Positions 33,345 to 41,502 of a stretch of DNA of 64,000 nt are shown here, in pieces (the first letter of the stretch is position 1; every line of letters starts with the position of its first letter). The stretch comes from CAYQDB01 sp964416195. GTDB taxonomy: Bacteria > Zixibacteria > MSB-5A5 > GN15 > FEB-12. The stretch lies in the NCBI GenBank assembly GCA_964416195.1, contig CAYQDB010000008.1, forward strand, positions 79,317 through 143,316. Reading direction: 5' to 3'. The notes under the pieces were generated by a model that made no database searches, was not told the origin of the DNA, and saw only the letters and a list, made by a program, of their open reading frames with translations. The position numbers and the translations under genes were made by a program.

Positions 33345-34634
33345 ATGATGACGAGCAAAAGATACAGAAAGTTGTTGCTGTTGTTGGGATTTCTCGGAGT
33401 CGTGACTGTATCCTTGACGCAAGCAATCGCTGAGGAAAAGGCGGACCCGACCACTCCCATAAAAAACCTGCAGTTCCAATCCGCCGACATAAGGTCTGTC
33501 CTAACGTTTCTGGCTGATTACGGCGGCGTCAATGTAGTCGTCGCTCCGGAAGTCAGCGGGACGGTGACGATCAAGCTGAGCGATGTCATGTGGCGTGCTG
33601 CGATGGATATCATCGGCCGTACGTATGACCTTGCTATCGTTGACGAGGAGGCCGGCTATATTCGTGTTCTTCCGGCTGAGGCCTACCGGAAAGAGGTTAC
33701 GGAACAGGAAAAACACAAGATGGAGCAACGCCAGTTAGCCGCCTTGGAAACAAAGATTGTCAAGATTTCCAACTCGACTTCAGATGACATAGTAAAGGCC
33801 GTTAAGTCGCTTATGACGGATCGAGGTCAGGCAACTAGCGACGCCCGGTCCAACTCTATCATCATCCAGGAAGTCCCGACAAATATGGCCAATGTGCTTG
33901 AATTTATTGCTGAACTGGATAAGCCGGCACTCCAGATTAAGATCTCCGCTCAGCTTCTGGAAATCTGGTCCACAGACTTGGAAGAGCTGGGGATCAACTG
34001 GCATGGTCAGGGGACATATACGACAGAGTCGGGACGTGAGTTTCCCCAGAGCGGCGAAGTGAATGCCAATCGTAGCGCGGATGTAGTGGCTCGGTACACG
34101 GTGACTGCTTTGCAGCATGGATGGTCGGTCGATGCTATCGTCGAAGCAATCGTGAACAACCGCAAAGGCAAGATCATAGCCCATCCTGAGATTACGACAG
34201 TCGACAACAAAGAAGCCAAGATTCAAATGGGGCAAAAGATCCCGGTTAAGCAGTTCGATGAGTCTGGAAATGTCGTGATAAAGTTTGAGGAAGTCGGCAC
34301 CATTCTGAAGGTGACCCCGCACATCACCGCTGAGAACCAGATTCTTCTGGATCTGAATCCGGAGCGTTCGACATACGAATTTGATCCCAATGGAGTTATC
34401 ATAAATACAAGCAATGCCTCGACCAATGTGATCGTTTCCAGTGGTCAGACGGCCGTCATCGGCGGGCTCACTACTGAAGATGAAGTGGAAAGCGAGGTAG
34501 GGGTGCCGTTGTTAAAGGACATCCCGCTTCTGGGGCGGCTGTTCAAATTCAGCAATAAGCGGATGGAAAATCGTGACTTGGTGATCTTTGTTACGCCGAC
34601 CATCGTTGATGAAAAGTTGGCCCAGGGCCAGTGA
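33345..34634 (+). CDS. pilQ: Type IV pilus secretin PilQ (short form)
   Basis: An outer-membrane secretin through which the pilus emerges. Signal peptide (about 1-29), then a secretin N0/STN domain (NLQFQSADIRSVLTFLADYG), an N1 domain (TSDDIVKAVKSLMTDRGQAT) and the secretin core (GKIIAHPEITTVDNKEAKIQ, QTAVIGGLTTEDEVESEVGV, VPLLKDIPLLGRLFKF). At 429 aa it is much shorter than the ~700-aa PilQ of proteobacteria because the N-terminal AMIN domains are missing; the preceding protein supplies one. It has 17-bp spacing from the AMIN-PilP gene, with GGCAGG upstream. Confidence 0.95.
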   Translation: MMTSKRYRKLLLLLGFLGVVTVSLTQAIAEEKADPTTPIKNLQFQSADIRSVLTFLADYGGVNVVVAPEVSGTVTIKLSDVMWRAAMDIIGRTYDLAIVDEEAGYIRVLPAEAYRKEVTEQEKHKMEQRQLAALETKIVKISNSTSDDIVKAVKSLMTDRGQATSDARSNSIIIQEVPTNMANVLEFIAELDKPALQIKISAQLLEIWSTDLEELGINWHGQGTYTTESGREFPQSGEVNANRSADVVARYTVTALQHGWSVDAIVEAIVNNRKGKIIAHPEITTVDNKEAKIQMGQKIPVKQFDESGNVVIKFEEVGTILKVTPHITAENQILLDLNPERSTYEFDPNGVIINTSNASTNVIVSSGQTAVIGGLTTEDEVESEVGVPLLKDIPLLGRLFKFSNKRMENRDLVIFVTPTIVDEKLAQGQ

Positions 34635-34703
34635 TGCTCAACGGCATGGCAGGTTACACCTAAGATCGACAAGGAAAAGCTTATGAAAGAGGCAGGAGAA
34701 GCC

Positions 34704-36800
34704 ATGAAAAAACACAGGGCGATACATTGCACCGTTACAGGGCTGGCCATAGTCAGCTTTGCGGTCCTGGCAATAGTGGGATGCTCCTCAAAGAGTGTTC
34801 TGGACGAGAATCCTGATGGCACGATCTCAATCACGGTCAGTCCTGATTCCGTCGGCGTCGGCTCTACGGTCGTGGTTGAAGCTACTGTCCAAAAGGATGG
34901 AGAGCCACTGGCGGATCAGGTTGTGGGTTTCGCCTGCGATCCCGTTACAGCCGGGTCGTTCTCGCCGGAGGTGGACACAACGGGCAGCGACGGTGTAGCA
35001 GCATCGGTTTTCACTACCTCCAGTTCTGGCTCAGTAGAAATATGGGTGGTTACCGGTGGAGGCAACGTGGCGAACATGGCCCGGGTTACAGTGACTCAAA
35101 CGCAGCAGTCCGGTTCCGGAAACATAGATGTCACAGTATCGCCCAGTCTCCTGTTGGCCAACGGCTCTGACACTTCGGTGGTTACGGTAACGGTTCAAGA
35201 CGATGTCGGGCAGCCGGCGCCGGATTCTACTCTGATAAAGATTACAGCCGGAGAGAGATTTGTCGACGTGGATGAGAACGGCTACTGGTCGGAGGGTATT
35301 GATTCCCTCGTTTATGACGCTAACGGCAATGAGCAGTGGGACGCTATTGGGATAGTCCCCTCGACAGCTCTGACGACCGGCGGAACCGGGACGGCTGTCG
35401 TCAACTATATTGCAGGCAGTGATGCCCTAACGGTCTACATAAAGGCCACCGTGGATGACAACGGCATTAAGGGTTTTGCCGATGCTTCCTTGCAGCTATC
35501 TTCGAATGCCTCAATCAACTCGATATACCTGGCTTCCGATTCGATCAACCTGGTGGTAAAGCAGACCGGCGGTATTGAGACGGCTCTGTTGTATGCCACG
35601 GGCTACGATATTAATGGTAATTCGGTGCCCGAGGGTCTGGTAGTCAACTTCATCATCACCGATGGTCCCGGCGGCGGCGAACGGCTGGGAACTGTAGGAT
35701 ATGGGCCTTACCAGGCTGTGACCAATTGTCAGGGAGTGGCCATGGCGCCGATCCAATCGGGAACCATTTCAGGGACGATACGGATCCGAGCCTATGCCGA
35801 CACGATTCTGTCCAACGCTACGCAGGTGATGGTCTCTGCCGGTCCCCCGGCCTACATTGTGGTCGGTTCCGAGTTCTGTAACGTCGATTACTGGGATGAC
35901 GTATGTGATGAAGTCAAAATCTGCGCGGTCGTTTCAGATATATATTTGAATCCGGTGAATGATTCCACAGTCGTCTATTTCACGACTGATGAAGGCACCA
36001 TGAAGTCCCACGAAGAGCGGACTAAAGATATGGAAGGTATGGCGTGCACTAAATGGATTGCCGGCACCAATGTGCCGACCGCTGATGGCCGCGTGCTCAT
36101 CATTGCGGAGACAGCCGGTGGTACCGTCATCGACACTGGTATGTTCTACAATTCCCACCTTGTGGACACTCTCATTGTCCAAGGTGTGCCCGCCTGGATG
36201 CCAGCTGATGGCGCTACCTATGTGACGGTGAGGGTCTCAGGTTACGACTTCAATGGCAATCCGGTCATCGGCGGAACAACCTTCAGGGCCGACGCAAAGT
36301 ATTTGAGCGTCCAGGGAGGAACGCTGGAGGATGGCTGCTATTCGGCGTCGGATCAAGTGAAAATCACTTCCACGACGCTGAATATAGACAAGTCTTTGAC
36401 GGGTGGGAACGATGATGGCATCGGTGCCTACGATACCGTCTATTACTGGAAAGCAGCTTCAGCCGTCAGTACCTTCCCCATTCAGATCCTTACCTTCGAT
36501 GCCTACCGGGGCAATTGCAGCGTAAATGGACTATCCTCGGTAAATCCGGGAGGGGATGTATATTTCAGTGTTACGATAAAAGACAGATTTGGCAACCCGC
36601 TTGGCGACCACACGCTTAATATGATCGCTTCCGGTGGAACGGTTAGCGGGGCGACTCAAGAGACCGACGGATACGGAGAGGCCAACGGATTTATTTGGAC
36701 AGCCCCAGCGATTGCCGGTGATTACACCATAACAGTTACCGACGTTGACCCGAGAGGTAGTGGAATTGCTCTCAGCAAGACGGTCACTGTTGAGGAATAA
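34704..36800 (+). CDS. Lipoprotein with bacterial Ig-like (Big_1-type) repeats
   Basis: A 698-residue lipoprotein (lipobox LAIVGCSS) made of at least four Ig-like modules of the invasin/Big_1 type, with repeated phrases such as DGEPLADQVVGF, DVGQPAPDSTLIKI, DINGNSVPEGLVVNF and DRFGNPLGDHTLNM. One module near residue 180 carries a calcium-like DVDENGYW/DANGNEQWD pair. No enzymatic motif. ATG 34704 has AGGAG 6 bases upstream; 34683 is an earlier in-frame ATG. Located 69 bp after pilQ and closed by a terminator, it is probably the last gene of the pilus operon, perhaps a surface adhesin or pilus-associated factor (inference). Confidence 0.82.
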   Translation: MKKHRAIHCTVTGLAIVSFAVLAIVGCSSKSVLDENPDGTISITVSPDSVGVGSTVVVEATVQKDGEPLADQVVGFACDPVTAGSFSPEVDTTGSDGVAASVFTTSSSGSVEIWVVTGGGNVANMARVTVTQTQQSGSGNIDVTVSPSLLLANGSDTSVVTVTVQDDVGQPAPDSTLIKITAGERFVDVDENGYWSEGIDSLVYDANGNEQWDAIGIVPSTALTTGGTGTAVVNYIAGSDALTVYIKATVDDNGIKGFADASLQLSSNASINSIYLASDSINLVVKQTGGIETALLYATGYDINGNSVPEGLVVNFIITDGPGGGERLGTVGYGPYQAVTNCQGVAMAPIQSGTISGTIRIRAYADTILSNATQVMVSAGPPAYIVVGSEFCNVDYWDDVCDEVKICAVVSDIYLNPVNDSTVVYFTTDEGTMKSHEERTKDMEGMACTKWIAGTNVPTADGRVLIIAETAGGTVIDTGMFYNSHLVDTLIVQGVPAWMPADGATYVTVRVSGYDFNGNPVIGGTTFRADAKYLSVQGGTLEDGCYSASDQVKITSTTLNIDKSLTGGNDDGIGAYDTVYYWKAASAVSTFPIQILTFDAYRGNCSVNGLSSVNPGGDVYFSVTIKDRFGNPLGDHTLNMIASGGTVSGATQETDGYGEANGFIWTAPAIAGDYTITVTDVDPRGSGIALSKTVTVEE

Positions 36801-36828
36801 CTTTGTAATTGCATAGATTACATGAATG

Positions 36829-36858
36829 ACCGCCGGGGAGCGCCTCGGCGGTTTTTTT
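36829..36858 (+). terminator. Intrinsic terminator of the pil operon
   Basis: ACCGCCG (36829-36835) pairs with CGGCGGT (36846-36852), followed by T7. Confidence 0.88.
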
Positions 36859-36889
36859 ATGTGTGTATACTCTATCATCCGCAGATGTA

Positions 36890-36996
36890 TAGGTTGGGTT
36901 CTGAGCCCGCTCCGCCTAAGGCGGACAGTCGAAAAACCTGACAAGCCATCTGTCGGGTTTCTTACCACCTTCGGTGTCTGCGGAACCCGACCTACA
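36890..36996. repeat. Nested hairpin repeat, family A (full-length copy)
   Basis: TAGGTTGGGTTCTG is the left arm and CGGAACCCGACCTACA the right arm. GAAAAACCTGACA and TGTCGGGTTTC are the inner arms, with CCGCCTAAGGCGG as an added stem. The ACCTTCGGnGnCTGCGGAAC segment is shared with the copy at 18973. Confidence 0.85.
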
Positions 36997-37085
36997 TCTC
37001 TGGGTTACGGACGGAGCTAAATGCTACTTATGGCCGTGTGGCTTTTTTCTTTTCAGTAGAAAGTTTTGTGCATAAATTGGGGGCA

Positions 37086-38753
37086 ATGGCGGCACTTTTA
37101 CATATGCAAACATACCCAGGCGCCACTATCTACTCAGCTTTTGAGAAGGTGGCACAGGAGCATCCCGGCCGGATCGCTTTTAAGGCGGAAGGTGGCCGGG
37201 GGCGGAGTTACACCTATGGCGAGGTGTGCACAATCGTTGAGCAATTGTCCTTAGGTCTGTCCCACCCGGAATATACAAAAAAAGCAGAGATAGGTATCCT
37301 GTCTGAAAATCGTCCGGAATGGGGGATTGCCTATCTGGCTATACTGGCCGCCCGTAAAACGGTGGTGCCGATAGACGCCAATCTGAAGGGAGACGAGGTC
37401 TCATTTATCATTGATAATGCTGGGTTGGATGTCATCTTTGCTTCGGGGCGTTTTGAGGATTTGTTGAAAAAGCTGCGCCCGGATATGAGAATACTTTCTT
37501 TTGAGGATGACTCGCCCAACAGTTGGATTAGGCTCACAGATGCCCAAGATCAGGCCCAGAAAAATCGCATAAGCAAGACAGCCGTTCTGATATATACTTC
37601 CGGCACAACCGGCAGGCCAAAGGCCGTGGAGCTTACTCACGAGAATATCCTGGCGAATCTCGAAGGAATCGAGTCGGGTCTCAAGTTCGATCACAACGAC
37701 ACCTTTCTTTCGGTTTTACCTTTGCATCACACCTTTGAAGCCACCTGTGGCTTTCTTATCCCGCTCATGTCGGGAGCAACTATCGTCTACGCCCGATCAC
37801 TGAAGTCGAGAGATATTCTTGAGGACATTGCGTTCAACGGAGTCACCTTGATGTGCGGCGTGCCTCTGCTGTTTGAGAAAATGCACCATTCCATACAGCG
37901 CGGGATCGCTTCGGCGCCTCTTGGAAGACGGTTGGCGTTTCGTCTGCTCTATCTCCTTTCGACTGTGGGGTGGTCTCTTGGGCAAAGATGGGGCAAGCCG
38001 CTTTTTCGGAGCCTGAGAAATAAAGCCGGCATGGCATCAATCCGCATGTTTGTCTCCGGTGGCGCCGCGCTGCCGCCGAAAATTGCCCGTTTCTTTAACC
38101 TGATCGGGTTCGATTTTTGTCAGGGGTATGGGATGACTGAATGCTCTCCGGTGATTTCTGTTAACCGTCCGGATAACGTTAAGTTTGGCTCGGTCGGGTC
38201 ACCGCTTGAAAACATTGAAGTTAGAATTCACAATCCTGACCGCAGCGGCATCGGCGAGATACTCGTAAAAGGTGACAACGTTACTCCCGGCTATCGTGAT
38301 AACTCTGAGAAAACGGTGGAACTGATAATTGATGGTTGGTTGCACACCGGCGATCTGGGTAAGCTGAAAGATGGCCATCTCTGGATCACTGGTCGCAAGA
38401 AAAACATCATAATCTCTGCCGCCGGTAAGAACATCTATCCGGAAGAGCTGGAAGAGAGACTATTGGAGTCAAGCTGCATCCTCGAGGTAGTGGTTATTGG
38501 GCGCAAGAAGCAAAACAAGCAGGGTGAAGAAGTACGGGCGCTGGTGGTGCTGGATCTCAAGCAGATGGAGGCTGAATTTGGCATCTCTGCTGAAAGCCCG
38601 GATATGGAGAGAATTAGAGGGGTAATCTCAGCAGTAGTAAAAGACGTCAATGCCCATGTAGCGGACTACAAACGTATAGCCGGTTTTGACGTGCAACTTG
38701 AGGAGCTGGAAAAGACGTCTACGAAGAAAGTGAAAAGATTCTTATACAGGTAG
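37086..38753 (+). CDS. AMP-forming long-chain acyl-CoA synthetase
   Basis: An ANL-superfamily ligase activating fatty acids to acyl-AMP and then acyl-CoA. The P-loop LIYTSGTTGRPKAVELTH, the motif GYGMTECSPVIS, the adenine-binding GWLHTGDLG and the hinge/lysine region GRKKNIIISAAGKNIYPEEL are all present. The length (555 aa from this start) and weak membrane-associated N-terminus match the FadD15/FAA group. The start is uncertain: ATGs at 37038, 37086 and 37104 are in frame, and GGGGG stands close before 37086. It follows a repeat and stands apart from the pil operon. Substrate chain length cannot be read. Confidence 0.92.
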   Translation: MAALLHMQTYPGATIYSAFEKVAQEHPGRIAFKAEGGRGRSYTYGEVCTIVEQLSLGLSHPEYTKKAEIGILSENRPEWGIAYLAILAARKTVVPIDANLKGDEVSFIIDNAGLDVIFASGRFEDLLKKLRPDMRILSFEDDSPNSWIRLTDAQDQAQKNRISKTAVLIYTSGTTGRPKAVELTHENILANLEGIESGLKFDHNDTFLSVLPLHHTFEATCGFLIPLMSGATIVYARSLKSRDILEDIAFNGVTLMCGVPLLFEKMHHSIQRGIASAPLGRRLAFRLLYLLSTVGWSLGQRWGKPLFRSLRNKAGMASIRMFVSGGAALPPKIARFFNLIGFDFCQGYGMTECSPVISVNRPDNVKFGSVGSPLENIEVRIHNPDRSGIGEILVKGDNVTPGYRDNSEKTVELIIDGWLHTGDLGKLKDGHLWITGRKKNIIISAAGKNIYPEELEERLLESSCILEVVVIGRKKQNKQGEEVRALVVLDLKQMEAEFGISAESPDMERIRGVISAVVKDVNAHVADYKRIAGFDVQLEELEKTSTKKVKRFLYR

Positions 38754-38795
38754 TCAGCGAGATTTTCAATGTAAACCGATAGGTTAGGCTTCAAT

Positions 38796-39212
38796 ATGAT
38801 CAAGACCCAGGAAATCAACTTTAAAACCGGCGGGCCAGGGGATATTATCGATATAACATCCGAACTGGAGAGTGCCGTCAGGAAATCCTGTCTGAGCTCA
38901 GGGACAATCACCGCCTTTGTCCCCGGTTCTACCGGCGGTATCACAACTATTGAATATGAGCCGGGATTGCTGAAAGATTTGCCTGAGTTGATGGAAAAGC
39001 TGGTACCTTCTGATCGGCCCTACGAGCACGATAATACCTGGCACGACGGCAACGGTTTCTCGCATCTTCGCTCTGCTCTGGTTGGTCCCGATATCACTGT
39101 GCCGTTCACCGGTGGGAAGCTTTTACTGGGTACTTGGCAGCAGGTGGTCTTTTTAGAGTTCGATAATCGCCCCCGGACACGACGTGTCATTTTTCAGATC
39201 ATTGGGGAGTAG
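38796..39212 (+). CDS. YjbQ/UPF0047 family protein
   Basis: A 138-residue single-domain protein of the YjbQ family: VPGSTGGITTIEYEPG in the middle and WHDGNGFSHLRSALVGPDIT followed by PFTGGKLLLGTWQQVVFLEF near the C-terminus. The family includes proteins with weak thiamine-phosphate synthase activity, but the physiological role is unclear. It lies 43 bp after the acyl-CoA synthetase and 9 bp before mtnA, so it is probably in one operon with mtnA. Confidence 0.88.
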   Translation: MIKTQEINFKTGGPGDIIDITSELESAVRKSCLSSGTITAFVPGSTGGITTIEYEPGLLKDLPELMEKLVPSDRPYEHDNTWHDGNGFSHLRSALVGPDITVPFTGGKLLLGTWQQVVFLEFDNRPRTRRVIFQIIGE

Positions 39213-39220
39213 CTGCAGCG

Positions 39221-40225
39221 ATGAAATTTAAGACCCTTGAGCGCCTCGGCAATAAGCTGCGTTTGCTCGATCAAACAAAGTTGCCTCTCCAAGTGAAATA
39301 CTATGATCTTGACAACTACAAAGAGGTCATCGAAGCGATAAAGCTGCTTAAAGTGCGCGGCGCCCCGGCGATTGGGATTGCCGCCGCCTACGGGATGGCA
39401 ATTGCCGTCGAGCAATCGCGGAGGTATGACCTCGATTATCTGCGAAAGGTAGCCTGTGAGATTAAGGACGCCCGTCCTACGGCGGTAAATCTCGCTTGGG
39501 CTGTGGACAGGGTGGTTGCAAAACTGTCCGTGAACGTTCCAGATTCTTTAGAGGGAATCTTGTCCCTTATGTGGGGGGAGGCGGAGGCTATTCACGAGGA
39601 AGACCGCCTGCTCTGCGAGAAAATGGGCAGACATGGCGCCGAGCTTATCAAAGATGGCGACATTGTCCTGACCCACTGCAACGCCGGGGCGTTGGCCACC
39701 GGCGGTATCGGCACCGCCTTGGGAGTCATCTATACCTGCCGCGATCAAGGCAAGAATGTCAAAGTGTTTGCCAACGAAACCCGTCCCCTTTTACAGGGTG
39801 CACGTTTAACTGCCTGGGAACTTCAGCAGGAGGGAATTGACGTTACCCTTATCTGTGATAACGTAGCCGGGATGCTTATGTATCAGGGGAAGATCGACCA
39901 CGCAATTGTCGGGGCGGACAGGATAGCTCGAAACGGTGATGTAGCCAACAAGATTGGTACGTACTCGATAGCGATTTTGGCCCACCGACACAATGTGCCT
40001 TTCTATGTTGCGGCTCCCTATTCCACTTTTGATAATCAAATTGAATCAGGCGAACGGATTCCTATTGAGGAGCGCTCGCAGTTAGAGGTTATCGAAGGTT
40101 TCGGGAGGCGTACCGCTCCTGAGGGGGTTAAGGTTTATTCACCTGCTTTTGATGTCACTCCCCACGACCTGGTATCGTACTACATCACTGATGAGGGGCT
40201 GAAGCCGGGGGGAAGGAAGAGTTAA
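39221..40225 (+). CDS. mtnA: Methylthioribose-1-phosphate isomerase
   Basis: Converts 5-methylthioribose-1-phosphate to methylthioribulose-1-phosphate in the methionine salvage pathway. It belongs to the eIF2B-alpha/beta/delta family: RGAPAIGIAAAYGMA, THCNAGALATGGIGTALG (catalytic Cys), DNVAGMLM and VGADRIARNGDVANKIGTY (catalytic Asp). The length of 334 aa is typical. Other salvage enzymes are absent from the window. eIF2B-like paralogues exist, but the Cys/Asp pair supports MtnA. ATG 39221 is 9 bp after yjbQ. Confidence 0.93.
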   Translation: MKFKTLERLGNKLRLLDQTKLPLQVKYYDLDNYKEVIEAIKLLKVRGAPAIGIAAAYGMAIAVEQSRRYDLDYLRKVACEIKDARPTAVNLAWAVDRVVAKLSVNVPDSLEGILSLMWGEAEAIHEEDRLLCEKMGRHGAELIKDGDIVLTHCNAGALATGGIGTALGVIYTCRDQGKNVKVFANETRPLLQGARLTAWELQQEGIDVTLICDNVAGMLMYQGKIDHAIVGADRIARNGDVANKIGTYSIAILAHRHNVPFYVAAPYSTFDNQIESGERIPIEERSQLEVIEGFGRRTAPEGVKVYSPAFDVTPHDLVSYYITDEGLKPGGRKS

Positions 40226-40283
40226 AGTTGATTCACACAGCACCGATATGTATATACATCCAGGCATGTGATGCCATTTATCT

Positions 40284-40925
40284 ATGAGCAAGACGAAGCA
40301 ACAGAAGAAAGCCATGGCTGCTCTGAATTACGATCTTTTTCGGCTGGCAGACCAGTGTCCACCGGCCCCAGCAACAATATACAGCAAGATACAGCAGCAC
40401 GCCCGGCGGTCTACACTTCAGATAAATACCGAACCACTTAAGCTCTCACGATCGGAACTTCCCGGAATCGAGCAGCTCTATCGTATGTTTGACGTGTACA
40501 ATTGGACCTATTTTAAGGGAAAGCTTCCGAGAGTCAGCATTGAGTTCTCAAACCGTATGACGTCGGCCGGTTCATACCTGCCAGAGCGGAAGCTGATCAG
40601 GATCGGCAGAAAATACCACGAGATATTCCAAGATGAGATCGGCGATACGCTCAAGCATGAGATGCTCCATGTCCTTCACTTGAAGCACGATGCCGCCTTC
40701 AGAGTCGAGGCTGAGCGAGTTGGGGCATCGGTGAAGGCCAGGTCGCACCCGTCACTTCGCAGGCCATCGCGTTACATATACATCTGTGAAAACTGCGGCA
40801 GGCAGTTCCCAAGGCAGAAACGTCTGAGGATGGCGTCCTGCGGATACTGTACCTCAGGCAGGGAATTTGATCCACGTTTCAAATTGAAGCTGTTGAAAAG
40901 CGCTCGTCGTTCTCCTGCTTGTTGA
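40284..40925 (+). CDS. SprT-like zinc metalloprotease-domain protein
   Basis: A 213-residue SprT/Spartan-like protein. The zinc-binding helix reads TLKHEMLHVLHLKHDAAF, an HExxH with a third His ten residues after the first. The C-terminus has a zinc ribbon, CENCGRQFPRQKR...ASCGYC. In eukaryotes Spartan proteases cut DNA-protein crosslinks; bacterial relatives are uncharacterised. The 3' end overlaps a convergent small gene by 47 bp. Confidence 0.85.
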   Translation: MSKTKQQKKAMAALNYDLFRLADQCPPAPATIYSKIQQHARRSTLQINTEPLKLSRSELPGIEQLYRMFDVYNWTYFKGKLPRVSIEFSNRMTSAGSYLPERKLIRIGRKYHEIFQDEIGDTLKHEMLHVLHLKHDAAFRVEAERVGASVKARSHPSLRRPSRYIYICENCGRQFPRQKRLRMASCGYCTSGREFDPRFKLKLLKSARRSPAC

Positions 40926-41199
40926 CCCCAATTTTAGTTTCTTTTTCGGAGTCGTCGTTTCCGGCTGGTTCCCCGGCGGGTGGTGAGGGCTTTATCACTG
41001 CCGAAGAACTGTCCTCTTTGGCGAAACTTCTCAGCAGGCGCGCGAGTACTGCCTGAGGGTTACCGCTGCAACGGACTATGTGGCCCTTTTTTGATACGCG
41101 CAACCCGGCCTTTTTAGCCTGCTTACGGGCGGCCTCCTCGCCAACCTGCTCAGCCTGTTTCTTGACAGCCCGTTCAAAGACGTTCAGATATGTTTTCAT
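40879..41199 (-). CDS. Small basic hypothetical protein
   Basis: A 106-residue protein that I do not recognise. The N-terminal 60 residues look folded and helical (VFERAVKKQAEQVGEEAARK, then KGHIVRCSGNPQAVLARLLR). The C-terminal 45 are polar and probably disordered. A GGGG is close before the ATG. It converges with the SprT-like gene and overlaps its last 47 bases, so either may be slightly misread at its 3' end. The composition of the first part favours a real gene. Confidence 0.6.
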   Translation of the reverse strand: MKTYLNVFERAVKKQAEQVGEEAARKQAKKAGLRVSKKGHIVRCSGNPQAVLARLLRSFAKEDSSSAVIKPSPPAGEPAGNDDSEKETKIGVNKQENDERFSTASI

Positions 41200-41348
41200 A
41201 GCCCCACTTTTGAATTGTTCTGTCCTTGAATCTACGTCCTATATCGGTACAATACCGTTGCTACTTGAGTGCCAACCGGCCCGGAAGAAGTGGACTTATA
41301 GAGCAGCTATGATATGATTTGTCAGTTGAATACAATTATTTTCTGTTC

Positions 41349-41455
41349 TACGTAGCGGCAGGGCTTGCCCCTGCTGGCAGAAAGGACACGTCAATAGGAC
41401 GACACAAGGTCGCCCCCTACACGAGAAAAGACAGTTGACTTTTGGGACAACCTCG
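41349..41455. repeat. Cluster of hairpin repeats (family F and relatives)
   Basis: CGTAGCGGCAGGGCTTGCCCCTGC is a stem-loop. GGACGACACAAGGTCGCC (reverse GGCGACCTTGTGTCGTCC) followed by CCCTAC is another. GACTTTTGGGACAACCTCG near 41436 repeats a phrase found near 24359. The rest of gap 41200-41502 shows no gene. Confidence 0.5.
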
Positions 41456-41502
41456 TTCTGCCACCTGATCTTTTGTTTTGGCTCTACATTTGCTTAAACC
41501 CT

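Noticed and set aside
41479..41494. TGGCTC-N5-TTGCT, a good sigma-54-like element
   Set aside because: It points into the 3' end of a minus-strand gene, with no plus-strand gene to drive.
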